DNA of 64,000 nt, from assembly GCA_949592205.1 (NCBI GenBank), contig CATIUR010000001.1, forward strand, positions 71,901,559-71,965,558. The letters are read 5' to 3'. Below are positions 21,494-33,837 of the stretch, one piece after another (positions within the stretch are counted from its first letter, which is position 1; the number at the start of each line of letters is the position of its first letter). The position numbers and the translations under genes are program-made. The notes under the pieces were generated by a model. The model saw only the letters and a list, made by a program, of their open reading frames with translations. It did not search any database and was not told where the DNA came from. The stretch is from Helichrysum umbraculigerum. Its lineage: Eukaryota; Streptophyta; Magnoliopsida; Asterales; Asteraceae.

Positions 21494-23010
21494 ATATATA
21501 TATATATACACACGTGAATTACTTTATACGAAGCTATAAGTATATCAGATGGAAATATGTATTATATATAGATACACACAATCTAAAAAAGTTATAAGTA
21601 AATAATTACGAAAACTATTTAAGTATATTATACGAAATTATAGATATATAGGAAGTATATATGACTATAGGTTAAATATATATACAAATACAAATACAAT
21701 ATAAAATATAAGTTTAAAATTTGGTTAAAATATCGAAGGGGTTAGAAATTATACCCAAATAACTATAACAACTACCTGATTATAGAAAGGGTTAGAAATT
21801 ATACCCAAATGCCATTTGAAATGTGATCCTTGAACTGTTTGATTCCCGCTTATGATGCTCACACCGTCTCTCAGTCAAACTATTGTGAAATTGAACTAAT
21901 AGACTTGCTTTCTAACATGATTCTTGCATTGCTCATTGATTCTTATTTTCAATATATATATATTTGTGTGCGTTTAATTTCTCTATTAGCTCAGAGTTAG
22001 AGGAATATAGTAGACCTATATATACACAACCAAATGCAAAGAAAAATAGCTACTCTTTAATTAATCGGACACGTAGCTATCTAAATGGACACGTATCACA
22101 GTTCATTACTAAATTTGCATAGCATGCCCTCAAGATTATGTGATTTTTACATTAACTCTATATTCTATATCGATATTTTACACTGTTGACCACAAGACCA
22201 ATATTTTTAACAAAAACATCGTATTCTTACATCTAGGATATTTTCTGAAAAATTATATTTTTAAAAGAATCAACTTTTAATTATCGAAAATTTAGGGGTG
22301 TTACAAATAGAAACTCGAAATTCTGAGTCACATTAAGTAGCAACTAATGTAGATATGTAAGTTTGAATTTTCTTACCCATCCATTTCAGAAACCATTTCA
22401 AATCTGAAATTGCACATGTGCAGTGGCAACATCAAATTAGTGAAATAAAAGTTTCATGATCAGCAATCATGTTTTAATCAAGTACGTATGTATTAGTATT
22501 AAAAAACTGCTAATATGTTTTGAGAATTAAACTGATGAATAGTAGAGTTGAAATTCACTCTCGTGAATGCTCCATGTATATGTATCGGAAAAAACAAAAC
22601 CCGGTGATGAACTTCTTTTGGCCGTTTTATCGAGCAGGTGGTGTGCGATATGTACGAGCAGCCTAACACACCTGAATTACATCATTAAAAAGCTAAAACA
22701 CCGCAATTAATCAAACGACGATTTTAAATAATAGCACAACAACTACAGATATGTAATGTAATGAACACACACGGGTCAGACCGGGAAAGCAATTGGCTAG
22801 CCTAATGGACTAATGGTATCATTGTATCAACCAAGACACAAAAGGACCATATGGCAAATACATCATCATTTTCAAAGTACTGAAGGTTAGTATGTACTTT
22901 TCCAATAAATAAAAGGTCCAACATAGATGACTTTATTTATAATATTAGAACCCCATTTGAAACTTCACTAACAAGCCAACACACAAGTCTTGTAATCTAA
23001 CGATGTTGAC
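21494..23010. other. AT-rich intergenic DNA upstream of the kinase gene
   Basis: No gene seen. It begins with TA/CA-rich simple sequence. A direct repeat containing GGGTTAGAAATTATACCCAAAT occurs at about 21739 and 21789. A fragment ending GGGGTGTTACA near 22305 resembles a gypsy LTR end but has no partner. The proximal promoter of the sphingosine kinase gene should lie at the right end. Confidence 0.6.
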
Positions 23011-23017
23011 TATAAAT
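23011..23017 (+). promoter_or_regulatory. Candidate TATA box of the sphingosine kinase gene
   Basis: TATAAAT 107 bp upstream of the start codon, followed by a CT/CA-rich stretch typical of a plant 5' UTR (CACCATCATCATCACAATC). No competing ATG lies between it and the start at 23118. Placement is by pattern only. Confidence 0.45.
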
Positions 23018-23117
23018 CTTCCGGCCATAAACCCAACCCTGCACGCCATCACCCCCTAATATTCTCTTCAAAACCAGAAACACCATCATCATCACAATCT
23101 AAAAACTCAAAACCCAA

Positions 23118-26100
23118 ATGGATCAACAACAACAACAGCATATGGTAATAGTATCTGATCAAGTATTGGTTAAGGGTGGTCAAACATCATTAACTCTGAC
23201 CACTGATGGAATACTCAGGTGGTTTGATGGACATGGGTGTTTGTGTGTAGAGAAGGAAGTAGTTGGTTTATCAACAGTTGGGCATGTGATTACAATTAGG
23301 GCCCTTGTTTGTGATGAAAATGGAATCTGCTTTGGAAATGGAAAAGGAGGGAAGTTAGTGAGGAAGAACTTTGTGTTTCAACCGGTTTCGGATCATTCGT
23401 TATGGAATTTGTTTGACAAGATTCAAGGATACATCAATTCCTTAGGTAAGTAGATGATAGATATATATGATCATCTGTGTTTATAGCTTATTCTGTTCAT
23501 TTGAACTAATTCTGATTACCTAAAGTTTAGTGGACAATAAAGATTGCTATGCTTTCATTTGCTTTTGATTTTGTATTTAGATGTTATTAGTGAAAAGTTA
23601 ATTTGAATTAAGTTACAATTATGATTAGTTTTTTTATTATTATGGAATGTGTGGTTTAGTGATATATAAGTCATTTGAAGTACTTAAGATTTGAGGATTA
23701 AAGTAAAGTAGCAGAATACTTTATAAAATAGCATTGTTTGTGCGTGATGCGGCGTGATGCTGATGGTGAGGTGAAGGTAGTAGTGATGATGTAAAAATTG
23801 ATAAGTGTGTGTTTTAAAAGTGTGTAATACGCGTTTCGTTTAGAGTATTTGTTTATGTGGTAAGAGAGCAACACAATGTTTGGTTATACAGGGTACGAGT
23901 TTTTAAGAGTTTGACCAACTTTTAAAAGCTTGACCAAGTTCTTATGATACAATATGATAGATACTAGCATGGGGGTGGTGAGAGATGACCGCAGACAGCT
24001 GTGATGATGATCCGAGAGAATGATAAACGATGAGAGTGTTTGTGTGTTTTTCAAATTGTGTAATTTGTGTTTTGTATAGAAAGTTTGTTAATGTAGTAAG
24101 ATAGACACATAGGAGTTTGGTTATATGGGCTAAAAGTTTCAAGAGTTTAGAAGTCTGACCAACTTTTAAGAAACGGGTAAACAAAAAAGTTTTTCCAGTT
24201 CAGGCTACTCGGGAGGGCAAGTATTTTGACTCAGATGCGCGTGGCCTGACCGGGGTATCCCCGTGACCGTATCTGACGCTTTCCCTGGCCACTCATTGCA
24301 GTTCTGAGTTCTTGTATATACTATATACTATATATTATATGAAAGATTCTTCTCTTGAGACAGTTCTTCAACAATATATATTAGTAATGTAATGTTCAGT
24401 ACTCTTATTTCATTTTTAATTTTATGTGAACTAATAGGAACAAAACATTTATATGATCTTTTGATTTCTAAGCTCATGTCAGATGTACTGCTAGCGTACA
24501 TAGATTAACGGAGTTGTAGTTTATGTTCTTCAAAGGAAGCCTGAAACCGTTTCAATTGGGCTTCGACTAAGTTGCTCATTAGTTTTTTTTCAGTTGCATT
24601 GTCATACACAGTACAGCATTTTTTTTTTTTTTGGGTATTTGTCAAGATGTTTGCTGCAACAGGTCGACCTAAGAAGCTGTTTATATTTCTCAATCCATTT
24701 GGTGGGAAGAAAACGGCTTCCAAGATTTTTACCGAAGATGTAAAGCCGATACTTGAGGATGCCAATATTGAATATACACTGCAAGGTTCATTCTACTTGC
24801 ATCTATTAACCATGTATTTGCCAATTTCATTTCAGTAGCGTAACAGCTTTTATTGGCCTTAATTTAACTTCAGAAACCAGATATCAACTTCATGCGAAAG
24901 AAGTTTCTCATTCATTAGATCTAACCAAGTATGATGGTATCATTTGTGTTAGTGGGGATGGCACATTGGTTGAGGTTGGTTTTTTACCTGTTTTTACTAC
25001 ATTAATTACAGCTTTTTCTGTATTGACATACAGAAAGGGTGAAAAAAACATTATGTCAAACCTTTGTTACGATTCAACCTCTTTATCTGATCTCCCATTG
25101 GATACAAACTGTAGTAGGTTGTGAATGGGTTGCTTGAAAGAGAAGATTGGGCAGCTGCAATGAAAATGCCTCTCGGGGCAATACCTGCAGGTCTGTTCAC
25201 TACGTCATCATGAATATTTACTTGTCTATTTCTTCTATCACTACACTTTTGAGCATTACCATTCAATTGGCTTGAAGACCTCACATGAACTTGTTTACGG
25301 CAAAGGTACTGGAAATGGCATGATTAAATCTATATTGGATTCAGCCGGTGAACCATGCACTGTAGCTCATGCTACTCTTGCTGCAATACGAGGTATATAT
25401 ATTTGATCAATGTATTCCGACCATCACCAGAATGGCCTAGGGGTAAGGCGTCCTGATGTCCTCACAAGATGTCTAAGATTCGAAACTTACTAGGTAAACA
25501 TCTTAGGGGTGGTAAGGGAAAAGTCAGAAATGGTCATGGGAATACCCGGTTAGCCACCGTACATCTGAGTCGAAATAAATAAATAAATAAAAACTGAACA
25601 ATGAAAACCTCTTCCGCATTAATGTCTATACTCTTTTTACTTTCTTTAGTCTAATTCGTATTCATACCTAAATTTTTTGTTATATGGTTTCATATATGAC
25701 AGGGCATAAACGGTCTTTAGATGTAGCTACAATCTGGCAAGGGGATACGACATTTTTTAGTGTCTTGATGCTTGCATGGGGTATTGGTTAAAAATTTAAT
25801 CATATATATCAATCTTTCTTTTTAACCAAAGTTTGTCCGTGTAATTACTTATGTAATATGCTTTGATTTTGTGGTGTCTTTTAAAGGTCTAATATCAGAT
25901 ATAGACATCGAATCCGAGAAGTATCGATGGATGGGAAGTGCTCGGATAGAATTCTATGTGAGTCATCACATGATTCTTGTATCAGCAAGATTCATCAATA
26001 ATTATGTCAATCATGCTGTGCAAATGAGTAGCTGAATTGGCTTTTTTCCAATTATATCAGGCTCTTAAACGAATTGTAAAACTGCGAAAATATAATGGCA

Positions 26101-27481
26101 GTATATCTTTTGTACCTGCGCCTGGATTTGAAGATGTAGGAGAGCCATGTGTTAATCCTAGGGATCCTGTTAAGGCTCCACATCATGGGTACCAAGGTCC
26201 CAAAGTTGATTTTCAGAAACTAAATTGGAGAAAGCTTAATGGTCCGTTTGTTTCAGTTTGGCTTCATAATGTTCCTTGGGGTGCTGAACACACCATGGCA
26301 GCACCAGATGCTAAGGTTTGTTTCTTTTCTTATGATTATTAAAAAAAATGTATTAGAAATTGGTTTAGAATAGTCTACAGATTTTGAGATTTGTATGTGA
26401 TAGAGTTGTGAATTGAACCGATACTTCAATTGTCTTAAACTCCTTGTTCTTGAAGTGGAATCAATATTCAGAACAAATATAAATTCCCTGTACTCTTATA
26501 TACTTTTATGTCACTAATGTTCTTTGTTTACTAAATTTTTCAGTTTGACGATGGTTATATGGACTTGATTGTAATGCGAGAATGCCCAAAGTTGGCTCTG
26601 TTATCCTTGATGTCTAAAATGAACAATGGAGGTCATGTTAAATCGCCATATGTTTTGTACATCAAGGTGAGTTCGTCTTTCATTTTTTTATGCATTTGCA
26701 TGTTTCTTTGCCTGATGGGTAACCTCTGCATTTATAACATCTATATAGCCCCTGCTAACACTCTCCGTGAATCTTTTCGTAATACTACATGATTTAATAG
26801 CCTCTTCTAAGAATGAGTGATAGATAGGATTAGAGGTCATAAATTTGACTATGAATGGGTTGATTCAGTTTCTGTTGTATCTCTAATGAGTCAAACTTGT
26901 AAACTAATATCGCCTTGAACAATAAAACTAGTCAGACGAGTTGAAATTCCCCCATAATTAAGATGCATAAAACCTCCTAAATCACTTTTTTAAAATAATA
27001 AAATAAATAAATAATCGATTCTTTCAAATTTTTTAAAATAATATGATCTTTATTTATCGTATTTGACACACACTGATAATCTTGGACAAAACAGTGTTTT
27101 GGGTGAACCCAACCTGTAGCAGAAATTACCTTTTTTTGACTCATTGCCCAACCCTGTCTAGTTATAAAGCATTATGGTAGAGCATAAAATGAAGCAAAAA
27201 TTCTTTTTTGCGACAGAAATTTAGTTGAATATCAGATAAACTATAGACACCACACCTACTTGATCTCAATGAAAATTATTTATGAACAGGTGAAAGCGGC
27301 AATATTGGAGCCGGGGTCACGAACAGATCACTCAAATAAGGAGGGGATCATAGATTCGGATGGGGAAGTATTGGCAAGAGGAAAAGGAACGTACAAGTCG
27401 AACCTAAATTCATTAATGGTATACGACAAGTTGCAAATAGCCGTGGACCAAGGTTTAGCCACTCTCTTCACTCCTATCTAA
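23118..27481 (+). CDS. SPHK: Sphingosine kinase (long-chain base kinase), ten exons
   Basis: Phosphorylates sphingoid long-chain bases with ATP, a lipid-signalling step; plant homologues act in ABA and stress responses (family knowledge). Exons: 23118-23445, 24663-24785, 24874-24974, 25118-25190, 25306-25392, 25703-25780, 25887-25957, 26061-26315, 26544-26666, 27290-27481. All junctions are GT/AG and in frame, giving 476 aa, close to the plant family size. Signatures of the diacylglycerol-kinase catalytic domain: NPFGGKK at residues 120-126, ATP-loop SGDGT at 177-181, GTGNG at 209-213, and the sphingosine-kinase block LISDIDIESEKYRW at 265-278. The N-terminal ~108 residues are the plant-type extension. 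No premature stop is visible, so it is probably functional. Introns 1 and 5 contain SINE-like pieces. Confidence 0.92.
24221..24300 (-). repeat. SINE-like fragment in kinase intron 1 (3' part, inverted)
   Basis: Read on the minus strand it matches the 3' half of the SINE-like repeat at 25430-25594 (a GGGAAA-GTCAGA-ACGGTCA-GGG-ATACCCGG series, then CATCTGAGTC). It lacks the 5' pol III box region, so it is a truncated copy in the opposite orientation. Confidence 0.55.
25430..25594 (+). repeat. SINE-like element in kinase intron 5
   Basis: The 5' part GGCCTAGGGGTAAGGCG resembles a tRNA-derived box A, and AGATTCGAAAC about 40 bp later resembles box B. The element ends in an (AAAT)n tail near 25575-25594. 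About 165 bp long with no coding capacity, this fits a plant tRNA-derived SINE. The inverted fragment in intron 1 supports a repeat family. Confidence 0.55.
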
Positions 27482-27870
27482 ATTTGATATTATCATACTG
27501 TAAATAACAGGATACAAATGAAGAAAAGAAATACATGTATATACAACATACAAGGCTTCTGTTTTTTCGTCCCCTTATCAAGTGTGGCCAGATGTGTGCT
27601 TGATACACATCTATTGAGCACTCTCAATACGCACAATATATGTACAACTACACGTTGTGGGTTCAGGTTTTACTTAAGAAACGTGCATTATTAGTTGAAT
27701 AATAAACTAGAAGAGGTAATATTGATGTTCAGTACGTGTAACGAATGTAAATGACAGAACGTTGTGTTCGGATTCGTTATGGTTAATATCATTTTTTTTA
27801 GTCGGCACTTCTAATTATATGTGTGGGATTCAATATTTGCGTTGAAGTTATAGGCTGTGGTTTTTGGGTT
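27482..27870. other. 3' flank of the kinase gene
   Basis: Holds the presumed 3' UTR. A candidate poly(A) signal AATAAA occurs at 27701-27706, about 220 bp after the stop. No other gene seen. Confidence 0.4.
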
Positions 27871-28096
27871 TAGTGCAGGGAAATGCACTTACTTTCACTT
27901 ATATCTATAGTGTGCACTCAACTTCGTTTTAGTCTATTGTGTGTATCCAATGACTAACCTCATTGACACATCATCAAGCAAGGGTGTTACCGGATACACA
28001 CAATAGACCAAAATTGAAAGTATTGACAGACCATTAATAATTAAGTTGAATATACTATAGACATCGGATTAAAGTTAAATGTATTTCTCTACACTA
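27871..28096. mobile_element. Inverted-repeat MITE (226 bp)
   Basis: Starts TAGTGCAGGGAAATGCA and ends as an imperfect inverse (TGTATTTCTCTACACTA). The central arms GTCTATTGTGTGTATCC and GGATACACACAATAGAC also pair. No clean target duplication found. Noncoding. Confidence 0.55.
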
Positions 28097-28421
28097 ATCC
28101 CATTATTCTTCCAACTTATGGCATTGTAAAATGCATAACTTTAACTTACAGTTAATAATTAAGATAGCCATTGTAGCCATTGCAAATAAGCTAAGGTTCT
28201 ATTATAATTGGGAGTTTTGTTATAACAAAAATGTTATTATTTTACATATTCAAAGTTCTTCATGCCCACAAATATATTTTGTTGATGCAGAAACTTTAAT
28301 AAAGTCACCAAATATTTCCGCAATGCAAGTATAAAAGAACAAAAAAGAGACTGTAATCATTGGTTTTTAAAATTATTGGAATATTTGCAAAATCTAATGA
28401 ATAATTATGTTATTATTTGAT

Positions 28422-29257
28422 GAGAAAAGATCATGAGCGTTTAGGGATTTTGGAAAGAATGGAAGTACCAATGCATGAGTGACATGTGTACAAAGAGATT
28501 ACACACATGTTAAAAACCCATTTACCCCATAACTTCAATATCTCACAAACGACAAATCGAAAAATTATAAAAATTGCACCATTAGATTCAGTGTTTGATC
28601 CTCTTCGATTTGCCGTCCATCAAGGCATACTTTCGATAAAAAAAAATTTCACCTTTTTTTGGTGAGTTTTACTAATTGCTAACACATGTGTTATTACATA
28701 CTTGAACATTTAATTTATAGTTTAGTGTTTAGAGTTTAGTATGTTTGATGGTTTAGGGTTTATAAGGGTTTAGGGTTTACTAAGGTTTAGGGTTTAGAAG
28801 GGTTCAAGGTTTAGGGTTTAGAAAGATTTAGGGTTTAGCGTTTTGTAAAGCGTTTAGGGTTTAGGGTTTGGGGTTTAGGGGTTAGGGTTTAGGGTTTAGG
28901 GTTTGAGGTTTGGGGTTTCTCCCCGAAACCTCAAACCCTAAACCCTAAACCCTAACCCCTAAACCCTAAACCCTAAACGCAACACTTTAACACTTTAACA
29001 CATGTGTTATTAAAATCTGAAACCCACCAAAAAAGAAGAAAAAAAAAACTCGTCGAAAGTATACGTTGAGGGACGGCAAATCGAAGAGGAGAAGACGACG
29101 AATCTAATGGTGCAATTTTCAAAAATTTTCGATTTGTCGTTTGTGAGATATTTAAGTTAGGGGGTAAATGAGTTTTGTATTCTCTTTGTACACATGTCAC
29201 CCTTGCATTGGTACTTTCATTCTTTTTAAAATTCTTGTACTCTCATGATCCCTTCTC
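28422..29257. mobile_element. MULE-like foldback with telomere-like centre, copy 1 (836 bp)
   Basis: Terminal inverted repeats start GAGAAAAGATCATGAG and (inverse) GAGAAGGGATCATGAG and run for about 250 bp. It is flanked by a perfect 10-bp duplication ATTATTTGAT (28412-28421, 29258-29267). Between the arms, about 28725-28980 is a degenerate TTTAGGG array that turns into its inverse CCCTAAA at about 28918. Arms share blocks with the element at 33838-34925 (TCTCACAAACGA, GATTTGCCGTCC, ACACATGTGTTA). Noncoding. Confidence 0.85.
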
Positions 29258-29267
29258 ATTATTTGAT

Positions 29268-30781
29268 ATGTAAAATGAGATCGACTATAGTATGTCTCCT
29301 CATGGGCTCACAATAGGTTAAAAAAAAAAAAAAAAACTTTCATTGTTATTCATAATACACTTATAAACAAACATAACATGTCGTTTGATATCGAGATAAT
29401 CTTTCAACCCACGGGGAAGGGTGTTCAAGTTCTTGGAACGGGACATTGTGGACTAATGAACATACTTCTGGTAGGATTTTGTGAGTATTTGTTTTTTTTT
29501 TTCTTTCTAAAATATAAATACATAAATAAACTTGATTATCATCGACTTAAATAAACAAACCCAAAACACACATTATAAAAGTACGTGTTATGAATATATA
29601 AACACGATATCTTTTTGAGGTAAAGTCTATGTGCAAGGCATACAATTTCAATTTTACAAAGGTAACATTAATTAAAATTATAAATAATTATAATGATTAT
29701 GGTTATTATTTTTGTTTTTTCACTTTGTTGCATATAAAGTAGAAAAGTACTGTTACGCGTGAAACATGGGCCGAACTGATACGATTGACATTGGGCCCAT
29801 TTGAATCATATGTTGACATCAACGGGCCAGTCGTGGAAAACTTACATAAATAGTGCTTCTTTTTGACGATACGTTATTTTCGAAGATGATTCATATCGGG
29901 TCTGAGCCGAGTTAAGTTGAGTTGAGTCGAGTCACATTGTAAATAGAATTTGAGGAGTGTAAATTAGAATCGAGTTAATAAGTTATCAACTCGAAACTTA
30001 TCTTATTATTAGTATAACGTGACCTTTTAATATTGAAAGGACTTGAAAGATCCCATTAAAAGGGGGAACTCGTGTGCGGTAAGGAGACTCGTTGATGACC
30101 CGCAACCGTGGTAGGGTATGATGTCCCCTCTATGACACTTAGAAACATTGGATGTAAAATGCGTAAAAGGGGAGTGAAGGGTTATAATGAAGTACAGGTA
30201 ACATACGATGTATATCTTTTTGAGAAAAAGTAATGATACATGTAAACTTAGTTACATGGACATAAAAGTAGACTTGATAAAAAAAATGTGGTCACTAATT
30301 CTTACATTATAATCTAGAGAATCGCAATCCGAAAATCACATCTCCGAAATTTACATCTAACTGTAAAATCAGTCATATTATGACATCCTAAAGAAATATA
30401 TCTTAGAAAAACAATTGGTATGTCTAAAGTTTGTGTCTAAATATATGCTTAATAAATATATGAATACATCTAAAAATAAAAAAAATAATAAAAAAAAAAA
30501 TAGATGAATACACGTATTAATGGCATATAATAAACATGTGTCAGATGTTGAATGGTCAAACAAGTATTTAGTCATGTATATAAAAAAAATTAGTCACATT
30601 TAGCATTGTCCTTCATGTTATTATACTCTTTCATTAATTGTTGGATTCAACGAACAGGTTAAACATCCTTTCAGTTAGTTGCATTTTTGGACACCGAATA
30701 GTCGAATACATACATATAAGTGACACAAAATTCAGAATCGTCAAATCGTCATCATCAGATGGATTGAACTTAAAAAGCGAC
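29268..30781. other. Intergenic DNA, nothing recognised
   Basis: AT-rich with poly-A/T runs (near 29321 and 30478). A GAGTTGAGTCGAGT-type simple stretch lies near 29910. No ORF with family features on either strand. Confidence 0.6.
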
Positions 30782-31018
30782 GCGACAAAGCAAAATTACA
30801 AAACGTAAAAGAAGAAGAAGAAAACGGTTTGTCATTTGCCTAATTTCGACTCTCTAAACACCATTCTCGAACCGTAGTCTTTATCTTGAAAATGGAGAAA
30901 CTTCTAATACGACATTTTCATGTGCATAGCTATAGATTTGTCAATTGGGTTGCTATCTCTAGCTTTTGTTTGTTTTTCAATTCATCAAACATTTTTGTAT
31001 GTTTTATGTACGTGTGAC

Positions 31019-31712
31019 TAGGGATGGCAATCGACATCCAACCCGGTGGATATCCATCCGATCCATCCATTTAAAATGGATATGGATGATCTAAATGGAT
31101 GTATACCGGATATGGATATGGATGTGGATGATTAGTGGATCGGATGTGGATGACAATTTATCATCCACGGATTCACCCATTACACCCGAAATCCATATAT
31201 GCGTATGCATATACATACACTATAAACATATTAACTCTATATATTTATAACTATTTAAGCGGATCATTCTTATACATCAAAATTTATAACATATATTTAT
31301 TTTTCACTCGTCATTTTCATCATATAATTTCAATAAATAGATATTCCTACATCCCTATCCAAATAAAACACCGTACATGTAATTTTTGATTCCACTATAC
31401 AATTGGAAGTCACAAACCAACAATCAAAGTGTGCCTATCAAACCAAGAAACAACAAATAAGTGTTTTGAGTTTTGTAAAAACTATATATTATATGTATTT
31501 GTAACAATTTGTATCAAGAATATCACGCTGTTTAATAATTCTTTTGATATCCAATGGATATCCATAAACCCGTTACATCCAGCGGATATGGATGTGGACG
31601 GATGATTTGTAAAACTAATGGATATGGATATGGATATGGATGAAGAGAAATAAATGGATATGGATATGGATATAGCTCCACCCGATCCATATCCGATCCA
31701 TTGACATCCCTA
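31019..31712. mobile_element. hAT-like nonautonomous element with GGATAT-repeat interior
   Basis: Ends TAGGGATGGCAAT and ATTGACATCCCTA, flanked by a perfect 8-bp duplication CGTGTGAC (31011-31018, 31713-31720), the hAT length. The interior near both ends is (GGATAT)n/(ATCC)n-like simple repeat, with AT-rich sequence in the middle. No transposase. Confidence 0.88.
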
Positions 31713-31729
31713 CGTGTGACTGTATTAAT

Positions 31730-33082
31730 CACCTCTACAAAAATAATTAGTTAAGGCGGTGAAAAAGCTCATTTAAGGCGGCGAAGCGCCCGCCCTTTAT
31801 GTAAACGCTGTTTAAAATGAGATCATCTTTTAAGGCGGTCAAATGACCCCTCTATTAAATCACTTGTTAAGGCGGTTGAACAATTGTTAAGGCGGTATAT
31901 TTTTGATTCCCGGAATTAATAGAGAGGCTTTAAAAACCGCCATTAAAAATATATTAATACAAATTTAATAATTATATTTTCAATATTATTCTTTTATATT
32001 TTACAAAAAGGCAAAATATTTCTTTTACACTTTTCAAAGAACAATTCTATGCAGAAAAATAGATTAACAACGATCTTCATACAAATGAATGCATCATTCA
32101 TAAATTAGAATGCAGAGTAATAAATTTCAATACATAACCCCATAGCCTATTTTCAACAAATAGTTGAGACCACATGCGAAAGTTACATCTTACATTAATT
32201 ACAGTAGAAATCACCTAATGATATACATAGATTCAAATCTCAAAACAAATAGATAAAAGATCAAAAATAGAAGAAGTTAGGAGTTTGAAAGTAAAGATCC
32301 TTTATTAAAAAATATACTCATTCAATATCTTTATCTTCACGTTCACTTCATCCACAAACCACTGTGGCATATCTTAGTTATGTCGTCATCGTCACACTAA
32401 TCTTCGATTATGAATTTGAGGTTTTTGTACAGAAAAACCTAAAGAAAAATGTGAGAACGAAAAAAAAAAGTAGACATGAGAAAAACTTAGATCTAAAATA
32501 TGATCTTTACACTTAACAAAAAGATACCTGGATGTTTCTGTTCATATTCGTTGGTCGTATCGCCGATTCATCAGTTGGTTACGTTGTGAAATTGATTTCT
32601 GGCCGAACAAAGATGATAGAATTGAAGGTTGGTGAGGCGTATGGTGATGGTGTAGTGGTGTTTTGAGAAGAAAAGTGAAAAAAGTGAGGGTTAAATGTTA
32701 GAGTGTTTTTGAGAGAGATGAAAAAGTTAGATGATGTTTGTCTTGGAAGAGATGAACTACATGTATTAAATATTTGGAGGACTTATTAAGTAGGTTGTTT
32801 GTCTTGAAAAAATTCAAAGTTTTCATTTTACTTTAGCGGAGTACCATTTAAGCGCTAAAAAATTTAACTTTCAAGGTGGTTAGTTATTTATCCGGTCTAA
32901 TTAATATGATTTTTTGAAGCGGTCCATTCAAGCCGCCTTAAATTGTTATAGTAAGACGGTTGTGAGTGAACCGCTCTAAAACCGCCTTATATGGATATTA
33001 GACCCTGCCTTTTTACCCATGAAGCGGTTTCCACTTTAGGACCGCTTTTATTCGCGCCTTAAAACCTATTTTTGTAGTAGTG
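31730..33082. mobile_element. CACTA-type (En/Spm) nonautonomous element (1353 bp)
   Basis: Left end CACCTCTACAAAAATA, right end inverse CACTACTACAAAAATA, with 3-bp flanks AAT (31727-31729, 33083-33085), as expected for CACTA elements. Subterminal regions carry repeated AAGGCGGT / ACCGCCTT motifs, typical transposase-binding arrays. No transposase ORF, so mobilised in trans if at all. It lies 9 bp from the preceding hAT-like element's duplication. Confidence 0.85.
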
Positions 33083-33530
33083 AATGCATCGTTAAATGTT
33101 ACCGAGATCGAACATGTTTTGGAATAAACCCTTCATTAAACGTACGTTAGGATGGATTGATGGTTACTTGTGGTTTGTTAATAAACAATCTTAGACACAC
33201 TAGGGCCTACATTTTTGTAGCATTGAAATCATACGAGTGTATGTGGCATCCTATAAATCTAGTGGAATTTAGGCTATCCTAAGATATATCCATTATTATT
33301 AACTATTACTTGGTAAAAAAATTTACTTTTTTCAAAACAAGTTTTATTACCTTGTTATTTATAAAATTCACCAATAATCCCAACTATAATTGTGTTTCTA
33401 GTTTCTACTATATCGTCTACATGATTAGCATAGTACTCGCAAATTGCAGCAGTAATGATGATTATATCACAAAAATGGCGGTGTTATAGTATATACTAAA
33501 TAACGAAAAATGTTGAATTTATAGAGTAAA

Positions 33531-33811
33531 GATTTTTTTACACTGTTCGTCCCTGTGGTTTTTCTAGAATTTCACTCGTCGTCCTTGTACTTTTTTTTTG
33601 GCACTGGTCGTCCATGTGGTTGCTAATTCTTGCACTCGTAGTCCTTATCACTAACGGCCGTTAGTTTAACGAAGAAAACTAACGACCGTTAGTGACAAGG
33701 ACTGCGAGTGCAAGAATTAGCAACCACAAGGATGACCAGTGCCAAAAAAAAGTACAAGGACGACAAGTGAAATTCTAGAAAAACCACCATGACGAACCGT
33801 GTAAAAAAGTC
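33531..33811. mobile_element. MULE-like MITE (281 bp, near-perfect hairpin)
   Basis: Ends GATTTTTTTACACTG and inverse GACTTTTTTACACGG, with a perfect 9-bp duplication TAGAGTAAA (33522-33530, 33812-33820). Arms of about 125 bp pair nearly completely around a short centre near 33665, so it would fold as one long hairpin. Noncoding. Confidence 0.88.
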
Positions 33812-33837
33812 TAGAGTAAATTAACAATACATACTAA

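Larger units (their letters stand above)
30782..33250 (+). repeat. Local duplication copy 1 (interrupted by two transposons)
   Basis: Sequence at 30782-31018 and 33083-33250 matches 35153-35590 in the same orientation: CGACAAAGCAAAA, ACATTTTCATGTGC, TAGATTTGTCAATT, GTTGCTATCTCT, TATGTTTTATGTACGTGT, CGTTAAATGTTA, CACACTAGGG. Copy 1 is split by the hAT-like (31019-31712) and CACTA (31730-33082) insertions, and copy 2 shows the unsplit order. No protein family recognised. Confidence 0.75.

Noticed and set aside
22255..22310. LTR end (GGGGTGTTACA) as evidence of another gypsy element
   Set aside because: No partner terminus, duplication or conserved LTR boxes found nearby.
28725..28980. Interstitial telomere or chromosome-fusion site
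   Set aside because: The repeats are short, degenerate and bounded by a transposon with a 10-bp target duplication; a second transposon has the same centre.
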